64,000 nucleotides of DNA from Isoetes taiwanensis (lineage: Eukaryota; Streptophyta; Lycopodiopsida; Isoetales; Isoetaceae): assembly GCA_021234155.1 (NCBI GenBank), contig JAJEKV010000047.1, positions 6,289,071 to 6,353,070 on the forward strand. Direction: 5' to 3'. A program made the position numbers and the translations under genes. The notes below the pieces were generated by a model. The model did no database searches, had not been told where the DNA came from, and worked only from the letters and a program-made list of their open reading frames with translations. Positions 1 through 12,378 of this stretch are shown here, one piece after another; the stretch's first letter is position 1, and each line of letters opens with the position of its first letter.

Positions 1-2502
1 ATAAGGATCAAGGAAGAAGACATCCACAAAACTGCCTTCAGAACGCGGTATGGGTACTATGAGTTCACGGTAATGCCTTTCGGCTTATCGAACGCCCCAG
101 CAACCTTCATGCGCTTGATGAATGATATCTTCAGAGAATTCTTAGATGAATTTGTCATCGTATTTTTTGATGACATCCTAGTCTACAGCAAGACCATGGA
201 AGAGCATTGTCAGCACCTGAGAAGAGTTTTGGAGAAGCTAAGGGCATCGATTGTACGGTAATCTTTCCAAGTGCCACTTCGCAACAGGCTGAGTGGAGTA
301 TTTGGGTCATGTGGTGACATTTGAAGGGATCCCCACAGATCCAGCGAAGATTGAAGCCATAGTCGATTGGCCGGCACCAAGGAATGTGGGCGAAGTAAGA
401 AGCTTCCTTGGCTTGGCAGGATATTATCGGAAGTTCGTAAAGGACTTCGCGGGGTGGGCGTCCCCTCTGTCGGACCTCACCAAAGATAAGAAGGTGAAGG
501 ATTGGACAAAGCATTGGCTCGAGAATGTCCAAGCCTCCTTTGAGAAGCTCAAAGAGGCACTAACTACAGCACCGGTCCTCATCCTACCGGATCCAAGCAA
601 GGATAAGCTTGTGGCAACAGATGCTAGCAAGCTAGCAACGGGAGCAGTCCTCATGCAGGAGGGAAGGGTAGTCGCATATGACTCCAAGAAGATGAATGAT
701 GCAGAGCAACGCTACCCGACTCATGACCAAGAGCTTTTGGGCATTGTGAGAGCCTTGAGAATCTGGAGACACTACTTGTTGGGAAGAACAACTAGATACA
801 GATCATCAAAGTCTCCAGTACATCTTCACGCAACCACTCCTAAATCTAAGACAAAGGAGATGGACAGAGTTTCTCGGAGAGTACGACTTTGAAATAGTCT
901 ACAAGCTTGGCAAGTTGAATGTAGTCGCAGATGCTCTCTCCAGGAGGCCATTTGAGACAAGAACCCATTGCAATGCCATATCGACTCTCTCAAGTGAGTA
1001 TGGCAAGAGGATTGAAGAGACATTGCCATCAGACGGTGACTTTAGGGAGGTATGGGCAAGCCTCTCCAAGGAGGCAAGAACGGATAAGGAAAGGGAGATC
1101 TTCAAGCATTATAAAAAGGAAGGTAACCTACTATATCATAAGAATAAATTGTGTGTTCCAGGATCTACGGGAGTAAGGAAGTTGATTGATACTCCACAAT
1201 ACACACAACAGTCCCATAGCCGGACATGCAGGGTTCATGAAGACCTACTTCAAGATCCGGAGTAGTTATTTCTGGCCAGGCATGAAGAAGCAGATAGCCA
1301 AGTATATTCGGGAGTGTCAGCTATGTCAGGAGACCAAAGCAGAGCAACTCCGAATTCCAGGAGCTTTAGAGTTGTTGGCCTTGCCGAATGCAACATGGGA
1401 AGTCATAAGTATGGATTTCATTACGGGACTCCCAAGAACTATAAGAGGCAAAGATGCATTGATGGTGGTTGTGGATAAGTTATTCAAGATGGCACACTTT
1501 GTGCCTTGTAGAACCACAAATACGGCGATAGACACCGCCGTCTTATTCACAAAGGAGATTTTTAGACTCCATGGCATGCCTCATGAAATAATCTCGGATA
1601 GAGACTCAAAATTTATGAGTGCATTCTGGCAGGATTTGTTTAGCATTATTCAGACCCAGCTCTCCATGAGCAGGGCCTATCATCCTCAGACGGATGGTCA
1701 GACAGAACGCACCAACTGAATCATTGAAGACATGCTAAGGAATTATGTTTGGAATAAGCAATCTAAGTGGGATGATTTCATCCACTTAGTGGAGTTTGCC
1801 TACAACAGCACGAAACAGGAATCGTAGCAGATGTCTCCTTTCATGATTAATTACGGGTACCAGTGCCTGATCCCTGATACATGGCACAACCCAGTGTCAA
1901 AGGTAGAAGTCTCCCAGCAAATGTGATCAGATATGCAGCAGCTAGTTGAAGAGGTAAGGAGATATCTATTAGCAGCAAGAAGTCGGCAAAAGAGTGTAGC
2001 CGACAGGCACAGGACCGTAAGGGAGTTCAAGGTAGGCGGCAGTGTGTGGCTGAAGATTAAGGTAAAGCAAGCCAAGCTTCGCATAGGAAACTGCAAGAAG
2101 CTTGCTCCTAGGTGGGCAGGCCCCTTTAGGTTCTTGGAGCGGGTGGGCACACAGACCTACAAGCTAGATCTCCCGGTACACCTCAAAGTCCATAAGGTCT
2201 TCCATGTGAGCCTCTTAAAAAGGCACAATCCGAATCCTAATGAGATTTTGGAAACTCCAACCCTGTTGGAAATGATGGAGGAACAAGTTGAAACTGTGCC
2301 TGTATTGATTCTTGATAAGGCATTCAAGAAGACTAGAAGGTCTCGGTTCCTCCAATATTTGGTCAAGTGGAAGCACTTGCCCGTGGAAGACGCAACGTGG
2401 GTATTGAAGCAAGATCTTGAGAAGCAATACCCGGACTTCATGAGGGAGTTCGATGGGCGAGTTGTCTCCGAGCTTGTCGATGCTGACTTGCCAAGTGCTT
2501 AG
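1..2502 (+). pseudogene. Ty3/gypsy chromovirus pol pseudogene (RT, RNase H, integrase, chromodomain), 5' end outside window
   Basis: This is the second half of a chromovirus polyprotein, which in a live element copies the RNA and integrates the DNA. Domains in order are reverse transcriptase ([12 protein letters not shown] and the [10 protein letters not shown] active-site box, 73-225), thumb and RNase H (VEYLGHVV to DALSRR, 293-950), an HHCC zinc finger (1190-1330), an integrase core with all three acidic residues visible (MDFITG, SDRDSKF, DGQTERTN; 1412-1719), a GPY/F-like region (GPFRFLERVG) and a C-terminal chromodomain (FLQYLVKWKHLPVEDATW, 2350-2403). It is dead: reading-frame changes occur near 250, 790 and 1185, and there are in-frame stops at about 1718, 1826 and 1923. 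The chromodomain places it in the chromovirus lineage. Gag, protease and the 5' LTR lie before the window. Confidence 0.95.
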
Positions 2503-3375
2503 CCTAGTGTGCTTCTCAGTTAGCTCGAGTGGGGCATATGCATTCTAGCCAGTAGAGTGCATGTGCCAGGATCTTGGACGTGTAGGCAATGATGGGATAC
2601 GCCCCAAAGGCATTCTCTAGGCCAACACGCACCAAGGGTGTGCATGACCAGGAGGGTCATATGAGAGAGGAAGAAAGGCATGGTGGGCGATGATGGGACA
2701 TCTGTCGGATGATCTCTATGCCACAATGCAGGGCACGCGCACCTGACCATAGGGGGGTCATGGTGGGGTTTGAGTGATCATGCGCGGTAATGGGATCGTG
2801 AGACGTTCCCTAGCTTAAAACCTTCAGGGGCATGAGGCACTGGGGTGTACTCGATCTAGGGGATTGTGTACAAGGTAGCACTTGATCATGGGCAATGATA
2901 GGATCATCTTAAATGGTCCTTAAGCTCAAATCCTTATGGGGCCATGATTGAGTGCAAGGTAGTAGGGTAACCTTGAGCTAGTAGTTCGGCTCAAGGAGGT
3001 AATTAGGGGGGTGGTCCCCTAAAACCACAAACTTATTAACTAAACTAACGTAGTGTGCTACATGTGCAGGCCAGTGATAGGGGAACATTGAGGAGGAGCG
3101 CACTACGTGAAGATGGGGAGCCATGATTTAAACTTAAATTATGAACCCTAATAACTTTTGTGATAATATTTTGGCTTATTATAAGGAGTAACCTTGTTAA
3201 GGCTATATAATTTTGCATAGGTACAAATATAGCCTATATTCATGTTAACTGTTTAATAGGAAGTTGATCATTTCAGTTAAACCTAAGTTGTATACTTATG
3301 TTGTTGTGCAGGGATAGTGTAGGTTCGTCACCTTAGTGTAATGCTGAGGACAGCATTATCCTAAGGGGGGAGAAT
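2503..3375 (+). other. Non-coding 3' internal region of the gypsy element with decayed repeats and a polypurine tract
   Basis: There is no coding potential between the pol stop and the LTR. The first 450 bases hold about four diverged repeats around a core like GGCAATGATGGGAT, followed by a stretch resembling GGTCCTTAAGCTCAAA. The region ends in a purine run (AAGGGGGGAGAA, about 3363-3374), which is the expected plus-strand primer directly before the LTR. Confidence 0.7.
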
Positions 3376-3700
3376 GTGATGTTCCAGGGAAATATACGCT
3401 ATAAATACGTATATTTCCGGGTCCATCACTATACAAGTCTACTTTCATAGACTTGTATACCTTAGGAAGTGGCATGGGTGCATATCTAAGTTGAATATAT
3501 AACTTAGATAACCTTAGGATAAGGCCCATTTTCCACATGGCCTTATCCTATTGGGCAACTGCCACACGGCCTTGACCCATTGGCGCCATGTGGCATCCCA
3601 TGTGGACCCTAACCTACATTAACCTAAACCCTAGACCTCTTTTCCCGCCCTAACACCCTGGGAACCTTCTTCGCACTCGAAACTCCGTTTCGAGCGTCGT
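3376..3700 (+). repeat. Start of the gypsy 3' LTR (right edge not resolved)
   Basis: The LTR is called from the polypurine tract directly upstream and the TG start (TGTGATGTTCCAGGG). A TATA-like stretch lies at about 3398-3412. I cannot place the CA end because the matching 5' LTR is outside the window, so the end coordinate is a guess bounded by the gene that starts at 3785. Confidence 0.55.
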
Positions 3701-3784
3701 TTGCTGTGGCATAGCCTAGTGCAGCAGCCCCCAGAGTGCGTGTACGATCTTGGAGTGAGCGCGGCTTCGACCACTTCGAGGACC

Positions 3785-6382
3785 ATGGAGACGCCAGGAA
3801 TGGGAGGGAGCGCTTCGGGAGCAGGTATCCCATCAGCTGAGTATGCTCAAATCACAAACAAGCGTAGGTTAATTTCAGGGCAGCTTGATGATGAGAATAC
3901 ATTGCGCAATTCTGGAGCAAAGCATGCAATTATTTGGGCAAGAGGAGAGATTTACCCAAAGAATCCTATGACCGGACATCATCCAGATTTTAATTCGGTT
4001 GCCAGCTTAGTAAAGTTTGCTTGTGAAGGTAAATCAGGTTTGCTTGGATATTGCACAGACATGGTGCAATACAGTGGCCAATTGTTGGCTGAAATTCACA
4101 GATTATTGAGGTGCATGCATGAACGAAATGAAGAATTCTGTAATTTAGCAAGAGAAAGCATGTCAATGGAAAGTGCAATGAAGGATAAAGAGAAGACAAT
4201 CATAAAATTAAAAAATGACATATTGCAGCTTGAAGCTGACAAAACGCTTGCTAATTGTGTGTTGAAATTGACACAGGGAGAATGTGAGTCAGAGAGCAAT
4301 CGTGCAAATGACTTCAAGAGGAAACTTGTATCTGCTGAGAAGAGATTGGCCCGGATGAAGAGGACGTCTCTTGGATGGTGAGAAAGGAAAAAAGGGAAAA
4401 AACCAATTGAGAACTTGAATATGAGGTGTGGTGCTGCCAAGAGAAGAATTTATGCAATGAAGAATGTGTTAAACACAAAGAGGCCACACAATTACGAATA
4501 GGTTGTCAGGGAAAATGTAGGACAGATTGTTAAAACAATTGCTAACAATGAGGAGATAATTTCCTTGCTAGATGACCCTTCAAACATTGGCCTTAGGAAA
4601 AGAGTGCTCGAACATGTGGTTGGCGAGATATACTCTAAAATTGATGCATCCAAAGTTCAAGAGGTTTGTGATACTGCAAGGATCAGTAGACATGGCTACA
4701 AGTTGCTGTTCAAGCCATTTTATGATGCTTTGAAGTCATTCAACACAAAGAAAATTGTCATCCCTAGACCCTACAGCTTAGAGCTAATCAAAAGGAGGAA
4801 AAACATTTCAGTAAGTGAAATATTAGGGAGCATGCATTCTCTGGAATGTGGTTTTCCTGTTGCAGCTCCAGTTACAGTTGGGATCAGTAAGGGTGCCAAA
4901 AAAACTAGAAAAGATTCCAAAAAAGGCTCAAGAAGTAAAAAGAGAGATATTCTTGGATTGCATGCCAAAAATAACGCGTGGTTTGATTTGGATAAGGTTT
5001 TAAGTTTCATGGTTGTTTACTATGACATACAGGAGGCAGAGGTGAATGGGCAACTCGAAATTTGCTTGAAGTTGGATGAGATGGAGATGTCACACAGAAC
5101 AAAGTACGAGAGAGTATCCATAACCCTGATGAACAGAGCATGCACAAGCAAGTATGATGAGGAAAGGAACAAGAAGAAGAAAATTAGGGATCCAGACAGA
5201 TATCCCAAGGTTGCTAGGTATGTATGGCAATGGTGAGAAATTAAGTGTTGTAGGCCATGGTTCTTTTATTATTAATTTCCATTTAGCATGTGACCTGAAG
5301 ACAGAAAAGGCTATGTATAACATAAGTTCTTCAGGTGCCAAGACCACAAGGAATTGTGTTTATTGCTGCTACACATTGAAGGAGAAGAATAAGAAAGGGT
5401 CCAAGAGCACTCTTGAATGTGATCAGAACATGCCTCCTGATCGTCACTTGAAAGATCACACATTTGATCCAATACTCCCAATACCACTAGAAAGAGTGCA
5501 CATCTGCACTCTTCATGCACTTGTCAGGATTGTTGAGAAGATGATACATCACTCGGAGTGTTTTGTTTGGAACATCCGAGGGGAGAAGGAGAGGGAAGAA
5601 GGCATTGAGCGGGTTGAAAAGGTATTGTCCGAGGCAGGCTTGCATGGTGGATGCTTCAAACTGGAACAAGACCACAAGAAGTCGGGTAATGGAAAAGCTG
5701 CTCGGTCCCAGCCAAGGTATCCATTGGTGGAGTTAGAGCTAGGCCTTTCTTGAGCAGGCCTGAGAATGCTAAGGATGGTGTCTATGAATTTGGGAAGAAA
5801 TTAGTTGAGGCTGAAAGGGATAGGACAGATGGCGTGAATGGTACAGTGAGGAAAGTGGTTGGATGGAATGCACTGTCAAATATGAACACGCTTTTACAGA
5901 AGATATATTTATCTGAGGCTGAAATAGCCAGGTTTTACTTGGTGGTCAAGGAGTTTACACATGCATATATACAGGCCTGGGGTGAGACAGAGGTTTCTCA
6001 TTACATCCACATCTTATATGCTCATGGGCCTTGGTTTGCTCAGAAGTATGGCAGCCTGGCAATTTGGAACACGCAAGGTATGGAGAAGTCCCACAAGCAG
6101 GCCAAGGTTGCGTATAACCGGAAAACTCAGCGTGGAGGATCACATTCTTTGTCAAATCCACTTATACAAATGGCACAGTGGTTCTATAGAAGAGTTATTT
6201 CTCGACATGAGGAGAATGTGGCGAGACGGGCTGCTCCTCAGTTGCATAAGGCATTGGCTGAGGCCTCAAAGAAAAGAAAAGGAGAGGCTTGGAAAAGATC
6301 TGCTGCTAGCATTGGCCTAATGGCATGGAGGGAGAAAAGGCAGAGAATTGGCAGTAGGTACATTGTAAAAGAAACAATGTAA
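3785..6382 (+). pseudogene. Decayed transposase-like gene of unrecognised superfamily
   Basis: One long gene can be followed through two frames. It starts at METPGMGGSASG (3785; the frame is open back to 3701) and runs through a Ser/Lys-rich coiled-coil segment (about 4130-4370), a central region with LKIVE-like helices and a CVYCC cysteine pair (about 5355), and a conserved C-terminal block (YIHILYAHGPWFAQKYGSLA, then NTQGMEKSHKQAK, 6000-6105). That C-terminal pattern, Y.H...H.P....YGSL...N.QG.EK, recalls large transposase-like proteins repeated in many eukaryotic genomes, but I cannot assign a superfamily or a catalytic triad. Damage: stops at 4379-4381 and 4499-4501 (probably CAG to TAG), one frame change near 5200-5240 and a return to the first frame near 5720-5750. 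It is convergent with the BAH-like gene at 6860-8139. No terminal inverted repeats were found around it. Confidence 0.6.
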
Positions 6383-6486
6383 GTCATGTGTATAATTTCA
6401 TTCAGGTTTGTCAAATATTGGATTGGAAATTTCAGATGCTTTCTTGAATTTGAGATTGTTGAATCAGATGCCTTTTTGAACATGTG

Positions 6487-6548
6487 ATTGAATAATTGAA
6501 CATTGAATAATTGAATAATTGAACAATTGAATAATTGAATAATTGAAC
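6487..6548. repeat. Short tandem array of TTGAATAA/TTGAACAA units
   Basis: About seven imperfect copies of an 8-9-bp unit (GAATAATT/GAACAATT) lie shortly after the transposase-like gene. It is a simple AT-rich array and probably non-functional. Confidence 0.8.
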
Positions 6549-6859
6549 AGATTGAAAACATGTGAAAACAGATTGGAAAGTAATCGAGATCAATATCAGT
6601 TTTAGTACTCAGAACATATTTTTATCTTCAGTTTGCTGGAATCATGGTTGACTGGATACAAACAAGCAAGAGAAATCAGAAAACTTGGTGACTAAAACCA
6701 AGCTGAAAGCTTGCTAATTTCATGAAGAAAACCTACTGATATAACTATACAATTACTTTGTTGACCTGCATTTTAGAGTATCAGGATTTGAACCTGATTT
6801 CAACCAGTATTCTCAACCTTTTTTTTTGTTGCACTATAGTGACAGAAAATACATGACAT

Positions 6860-8139
6860 TCAACATGAACAGCCACCTACTCTACCATTATCCAAGGTTA
6901 CAATGCTAAGAGTGCTTGGGGGCTTGCAGCCCTTGCATTGCACGACAGATTCACGACGAAAGCCAACCTTCTTACCATCCAAATAGAACTGAAAATCACC
7001 ATAATAGCAAAACGACTCCACTAGCTTCCTGCACTCAAACAATGTCCAATCTTCTTCCATATTAAAAGTTCTGTCACCCATACCCGTACAAGATATTGAG
7101 AGCTCCATAGAATTTGAAGTAGCCTGGTGATCTTCCACCGCCTTCCATTCCCAATGATCTTGTTCCCATATGCGTCGTCTTCTCTCCACAAAGTAATTTG
7201 CATACAATATCTGTTTGGTGATTCTGTACCTGCAGTAGCAAGTGCCAAAGGTTTTAGACTTAATCAAGGACTAAAGTGAATCAAGCAACATACCTGAACA
7301 CTAGTGTGTCCCATGCAACTGAGGTTTCAGTCAGTTGCCCTCCACTTTCATGCTGCCTACTTTTCCTGTTACTTGGCAGCAGCAAGTCTAATGCTTCGGA
7401 TGATGGTTTGCTGACTGTGTATGTGATTGGTGCCACGCTAATCCTCTTCTCGTGCTTGAAAAAGAAAGCAAAGGCAGCAATTGGTAGAAATACTTTGAAT
7501 GCATATCTTACCCCACCCCTTTCTGTTAGTGTTCTAAAGAATTCAGCTCCAATACATTCTTGATATGCTGTTGCAAGACTCCTGTCATAAAAATCAGCAC
7601 CAATTTGCTTCAAATCCGGCTCTCCAATCTTGGCCAGCTTACCAATACCTGCACGAGAGACCGTGTAATGATACTTGTGAAAGAAAATACCTCGGGCTCT
7701 CAAGTTGGATGCAGAATCCTGAAAAATCAACTGGCCAAGCTTGTGATGATACACTTCAAGCACACTAGTAATGCTGCAGGCAGAAACTTTGTCAGTGTAA
7801 TCCGAAGAACAAATTGTGTTGGCTTCAACATCCGGCCTTCCAGAAATTTTCTTGTTGGCCAAATCAGAGCTAGTATACCCGTGTTCTACAATGACCTCCT
7901 TCGCCTTACTGCCTCCTGAACCAAATACAATTCCTTTTACACGGGCTTTCCAGTGGGCATTGACATCATTTATTCTGGCTCTTTTCACTGTGTGAGTACC
8001 TGTGGATCTAGGACGGAGGATAACCCAGCAGCCAACAGAAACAACAAAATCAAGCCATTCTCCATTGGCATCCTTGACATTGTGAAGGACTACTGTTCTT
8101 ACTTCAGACCGGCCTTCAGATCGATTGCCCATACTGCAT
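6860..8139 (-). CDS. Spliced gene with a BAH-like region, product unknown
   Basis: Two exons are supported, 8139-7295 and 7229-6860, joined by a 64-bp intron with clean signals (donor CAG/GTATGT, acceptor CTGCAG/G). The frame is kept across the join and open to the TGA at 6860. The first 150 residues resemble a BAH domain, a chromatin reader: VGCWVILRP, then WKARVKGIVFG, VIVEHGYTSSDL, DKVSACSITSVLEVYHH and FFHKYHYTVS fall in BAH order (strand, ARI.EI, V.V..Y...DL, D.V...SI..KC.V, FF.R..Y). This is my reading by eye, not a search. The remainder (WEWKAVEDHQ..., ending in CKGCKPPSTL) is unrecognised. An acceptor at about 8140 (CATGCAG) implies at least one upstream exon, at about 8225-8283, beside a MITE. 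It may be part of the methyltransferase gene upstream or an independent gene. No stop codons interrupt these two exons, unlike its neighbours. Confidence 0.5.
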
Positions 8140-8286
8140 GAATGCCAAAAAACAAGAAGTTAGTTTCAGTAATTTAAAATTTGAAACAACAAGAAGAAAT
8201 TTGAAATGCCGGATCAATACCTTACCCTGTGAGAGCTAATTACTGGCCCTGTTATTGAAAAACAATTTGGTAATTCAGAACCGAAA

Positions 8287-8639
8287 GGGTATCTCCAGTA
8301 TATCCGCGCTTGAGACCCGATTTGGAGCAGCTTCTGTACCTAACAATTGTTCTTCCAATGCTTCCCACACCAGCTCCAACCCGCCAAAACAGAATTCAAA
8401 AGCAGCAACCAAAATTAACTGCTCTCTATTGGGAAACGGTCTCTATGGGAAAATGGGGCAGATTTGGGAGTCCCCCTTGGGAGAAGGGACCCTATCTAAA
8501 ATCGACATGTGGCAGCCAAAGCTAACTAGGCATGGCAGGGATGTATGAATTAAGAAAAAAGCCACTCATTTGTGATTGGGTAGAGCAAAAATCTGATGTG
8601 GAATTTCCCTATTTTCGTAAAGGGCCCATTGGAGACCCC
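8287..8639. mobile_element. MITE, PIF/Harbinger-like ends
   Basis: This 353-bp element has imperfect terminal inverted repeats (GGGTATCTCCA on the left, TGGAGACCCC on the right) and is flanked by AAA on both sides (8284-8286 and 8640-8642), a possible 3-bp target duplication. It has no coding capacity. It sits between the last recognisable methyltransferase codons and the exon leading into the BAH-like gene. Confidence 0.55.
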
Positions 8640-8642
8640 AAA

Positions 8643-11052
8643 TTTTCTCTAATGACACAATTGTGGCTCTTCTTAAGTGCACATGCTATGGTAGTACCTG
8701 AGCCTGAGAAAGCACCGAGCACCCAATCTCCTTGACGTGAAAACATGTCAATGAGATGGTTGATAAGCTTCTGGGGCTTCTCCTAATGATTTACAATTCT
8801 GCCCTATGCACTTGGGTCTTGCAGCTTCTGCAACACTGCTGGGAACTCCAAAACATTGGAGAAGTCCGAGCAACCAGTAGTGTTAAAGTGCTCCACAGCC
8901 CTCTTGCCATCAAAGCTCCAGTAAGCAACGTGAAGGTATTCCACCTTGCTCAACAATCTGGAGGCTCCATCATAGTACTTGATGTTGGTTTTGTACCTAA
9001 AGACAAAAACAAGTCCAGTAAGTAAGAAGGACAAATGTCAAGAAGAAGTAAAGATATTTCACACTTCCTATTCCAGAATAAAAGAAAAAGACAAAAAGTA
9101 CTTCTTTTAGTAAAATACAACTAGAAGGTAAAAACACAAGCAAACAATAAAAAACAACTAAAAATTAAAAACACAACCAAACAACAAAAAGAACATATTC
9201 CAGAATATGAAACTTACCAAACCAATTTTTCGTAGCCCGCTTGATCGGAGGACCCAAAATACTTTTTGAAGCTCGCCTCAACGAGGCCAGCTTGTATACT
9301 TGAATGAAAAACAACCAGCCTCCAATGTTTAGCTGTTGTTATCTTCTGCAAGCCTTCGATGAAGTTGTTGAACTCAGTGTGCTTGAATGCTTAATCATCG
9401 TAACGGCTATCTTTAATTTTGAAGCCATAAGGAATATCAACAATGACAAGTGTAAAATTCTGTGGCTTCACACACCCCACTAGTTTTGTGCAGTCATCAT
9501 GTACGACAGAGAACAAATTGTTCTGATCGGTATGGTGAACTGTTCATAGTCCGAGTCTTCAACTTCCACCATCCTTCTCTCTACCAGATTTCTTTCTTCA
9601 CGGGTAAGCTTCACAAGGTGCATGAATCCCTCAGGAAGGTCCTTATTTTTCTTTTTGCTCTGAGGAGTGGTGGACAACGTTAGAAGAGGTATCTCAAAGA
9701 CGACAAACATTAACAAGCTTACCCAGCCATCAAAATTCGGAGAGTACTAAATGATGCACTCGTCAGAAGTAGCTATGGGGTAAAGTTCCTTGCACCTGTC
9801 CCAGCTGTCTACGTTTAGTTGTTCCATTAAACATGACTGGCAGGTAATTACATTCTTCTGGCTGCAACACAGAAGAAAAAACAGGTATGATTAAAAAACC
9901 AACAAGAACGTTCAAGAAAAACTTGCCAAACGTATTCAAGAATATGCCTTGTTAAACGCAAGTAAAAAAGTGTATTCTAGAATACACATTTGCAATTCAA
10001 AAGAAGCGGAGCATATTTGGGAATACCAAATGTGCTTTTCTAGCTCGAAGAAATGTGATAGAAAATATAACTCTAATCTTTCACGTTTCGAAGGTGTATT
10101 CCAGAATACATATCCGCACTCGAAGCACAACGGAGGTGTATTCTGGAATACATTTTCGCACTGTAAACAACGCAGACGTGTATTCCAGAATACACCTTGT
10201 CCAGTCTAACACACTCTTTAAACAACGTCAAGTTGCAAAAGAAACACACAATGAAGAAACTTACTTGTGCAACTCTTTAGACATCTCCTTTAACGTGAAC
10301 TCCTTGTTCACCACCTTTTGGAGAAGCCTTTCTAGCAGGTTGAAGTCCGTAAATCCCTGTAGCTCTCTCCAAACAATAATTGTCATTTCCTTTTTGGGGA
10401 CGTCGGAGCCTTTCTTTTTCTCTGAAACTTTTCCCTTGCTCTTCAGTTACCCGCACTCAAACATGGTAAAATTTTCATTTTGAAGCTCCCATATCTGCAG
10501 ACGACTTTCAATTAGTTTGTAACACGTATTTTGGAATACAAAACATAGGAATCAATGGACATACCTGGCCCTTTCTGAACACCAACTGAAACCAATTGTC
10601 ATGGCTAGTGAGTGAGGTTCTTTTATTGACCTCGTCGTACTTAAGGCCACACTCAATAGCACACGCTTCTTTAAGCTCCAACGAGTGTGCAGGCTTCTTC
10701 AGGTCGTCACCATACTTTTCTTTAAAAATGACGAACTCGCTGTGCATGAACCTGATCTTGTCAATAAAACTCATTTTGAGCTTGTACTCGTTATCCGCAT
10801 TGTGTGTGTGAGCCATTATTTTAGCTTCTTCATCAGTAAGTCCACAATAAATTGCACAGAGAATAGAAATGTATCTAGAATTATATTTCTCTTTGTACAG
10901 TTATCTTCTTGTCTTGAAGCTATGGTTTCCTCCCAAAACATAATGCGTATACGTGTAGGCATTTTCTCTGTCATACACTTGTGGGTCTGTGCACTATGTT
11001 CTGTCCACAAGCACGACAATGGGGGCCACGTGAGCGTTAGGGTTGCTCCTAA
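8643..11052 (-). pseudogene. ParB-DNA methyltransferase pseudogene, copy A, downstream part (rest at 23,932-24,612)
   Basis: Five exons read leftwards: 11,052-10,565 (continuing from 23,932), 10,494-10,265, 9861-9723, 9659-9218 and 8996 to about 8643. All junctions are GT-AG and the codon phase agrees at every join. The first exon continues a ParB-like domain with a G.H-type box (VLGGNHSFK, 10,916-10,942) followed by helices (GLTDEEAKIMAHTHN, then MSFIDKIRF). Exon 4 holds a GDC-like box (VVHDDCTKLV) and the catalytic motif IV, variant DIPYG (9424-9438). Exon 5 holds KPQKLINHLIDMF and AdoMet motif I, GDWVLGAFSGSGTT (8690-8713 for the core). The order IV then I is that of beta-class N6-adenine or N4-cytosine methyltransferases. 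It is a pseudogene: stops at 10,994, 10,901, 10,447 and 9747, a frame change near 9533, a stop near 9392 and two stops in exon 5. Similarity to copy B ends near 8660. Confidence 0.75.
9067..10540. repeat. Dispersed palindrome TATTCyrGAATA in the introns of methyltransferase copy A
   Basis: Copies of an 14-18-bp palindrome built on ATTCCAGAAT/ATTCTAGAAT/ATTCTGGAAT lie at 9067-9080, 9194-9209, 9970-9987, 10,094-10,110, 10,136-10,152, 10,178-10,195 and 10,526-10,540, with weaker ones near 9930. All fall in introns 1, 2 and 4, none in exons. The core TTCnnGAA also fits a heat-shock-element half-site pair. The four in intron 2 are followed by a CGCACTCGAAG-like phrase, so local duplication explains part of the cluster. 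Confidence 0.7.
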
Positions 11053-11055
11053 CAC

Positions 11056-11900
11056 TACAACAGTTTAGGGTGTTTTTCGTCGAGTATAGCGTCAATAAAA
11101 GTGACGCTATGTGTATTCTCAAAGCCCCTCTAACTGTCATATTATTGACGCTAAACGTGCTATACTTTGATGTCACATGGGCGTCAACTTTTGCGTCAAT
11201 TATTGCGTCAAGGCTACTTAACGCAAAAATGACATAATGACTACATTAGTGGCAATTGCATGGCGTGTTTGCGTCGATCTTATATCCAAGTTATTAAATA
11301 ACTGCGTCATATTTCTACCATATTAGTCTCCACACAATGACTACATTTGTGGCAATTGTATGGCATGTTTGTGTCAAGCTTAAATCCGTGTTATCCACTA
11401 ATTGCGTCATATTTTCTATCATATCAGTCTCGACACAATGATTATATTTGTGGCAATTGCATGGCAAGTCTTTGTCGAGCTTATGTCCAAGTTCTTCAAT
11501 ATTTGTGTCATGTTTTCTATCATATTAGTCTCGGCTATGCAACTAATTTGTTACACGATATTGGCATCCCTATTTTGCATAGGTTGACATCCTTTGCGTC
11601 GTATTTGTAACTCTCTTATAACATGTTTTATAGATTCTTGTTATGCAATTTATAATATGCCTAATTTATTTTTACAACGCGATTGTGACCTTTGGTTATA
11701 TCGTTATAAGAAACTAGTTCTATTTTTGTAATATTTGAGTGACAAAATTGTGTCAATTGTAAGTTATTTTTGTGGCATGTACATGTCAATTTTATGAGCA
11801 CGAATGATACCATTGTCTAATTTGTGTCCGAATTACATGTTGTCTTTGTGGCAATTCTATAGATTTTTGTCACTTTTATCTCTTCGTCCATCGATGGTTT
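11056..11900. repeat. Left subterminal repeat region of the CACTA element
   Basis: Repeats of GCGTCAA, GTGTCAA and GTGGCAATTGCATGGC occur every 20-110 bases, including three similar blocks of about 110 bp starting near 11,245, 11,345 and 11,448. The region is non-coding; short open frames here follow the repeat period. Confidence 0.8.
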
Positions 11901-12378
11901 TTTTTATCTTGAACAAATCTATATTTTAGATGCTTTTGTATTCATGTATGGAAAATTGTTTTTATTCAAGTCTATAGTTGCATCATGAGTATGAACGGTG
12001 GAAGAAAAAGTGAAAAAGAAGGTAATCGCACCAAGACTAATCACATCTTTGCAAAAAACAAAATTACTTGACAAAATAAAGAACATTATTTTGAATTCAA
12101 ATGAAAGATCATTATGCATTTAGAGTAGCATTAAGAAGTTATCTGTGAAAATAAATCTAAAAGTTTGAGCTTAACAATCACTTTCTATCGTGCATTTTTT
12201 GCATTCCAGATTATCGTCCTCAGTAAGAGACAGACCTAAGAGACGGACCTTTATCATTGGGCTCATTGCATTCTTCGTCTTCACTAACTTGCTTCAAAAA
12301 AGAGAACAAGAACTTGGTCAATTTTCAAATTGAGGTTATTTTGCCATGCAAAAAAGAACAAAAACAAATTAAGAACAC
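11901..12378. other. Non-coding CACTA interior left of the PIF/Harbinger insertion
   Basis: This is AT-rich sequence with no recognisable coding region, RNA gene or terminal repeat. It lies between the left subterminal repeats and the nested element. Confidence 0.6.

Noticed and set aside
7276-7563. Plus-strand open frame over the BAH-like gene
   Set aside because: The minus strand has a longer frame with a supported intron and domain-like sequence; the plus frame is its shadow.
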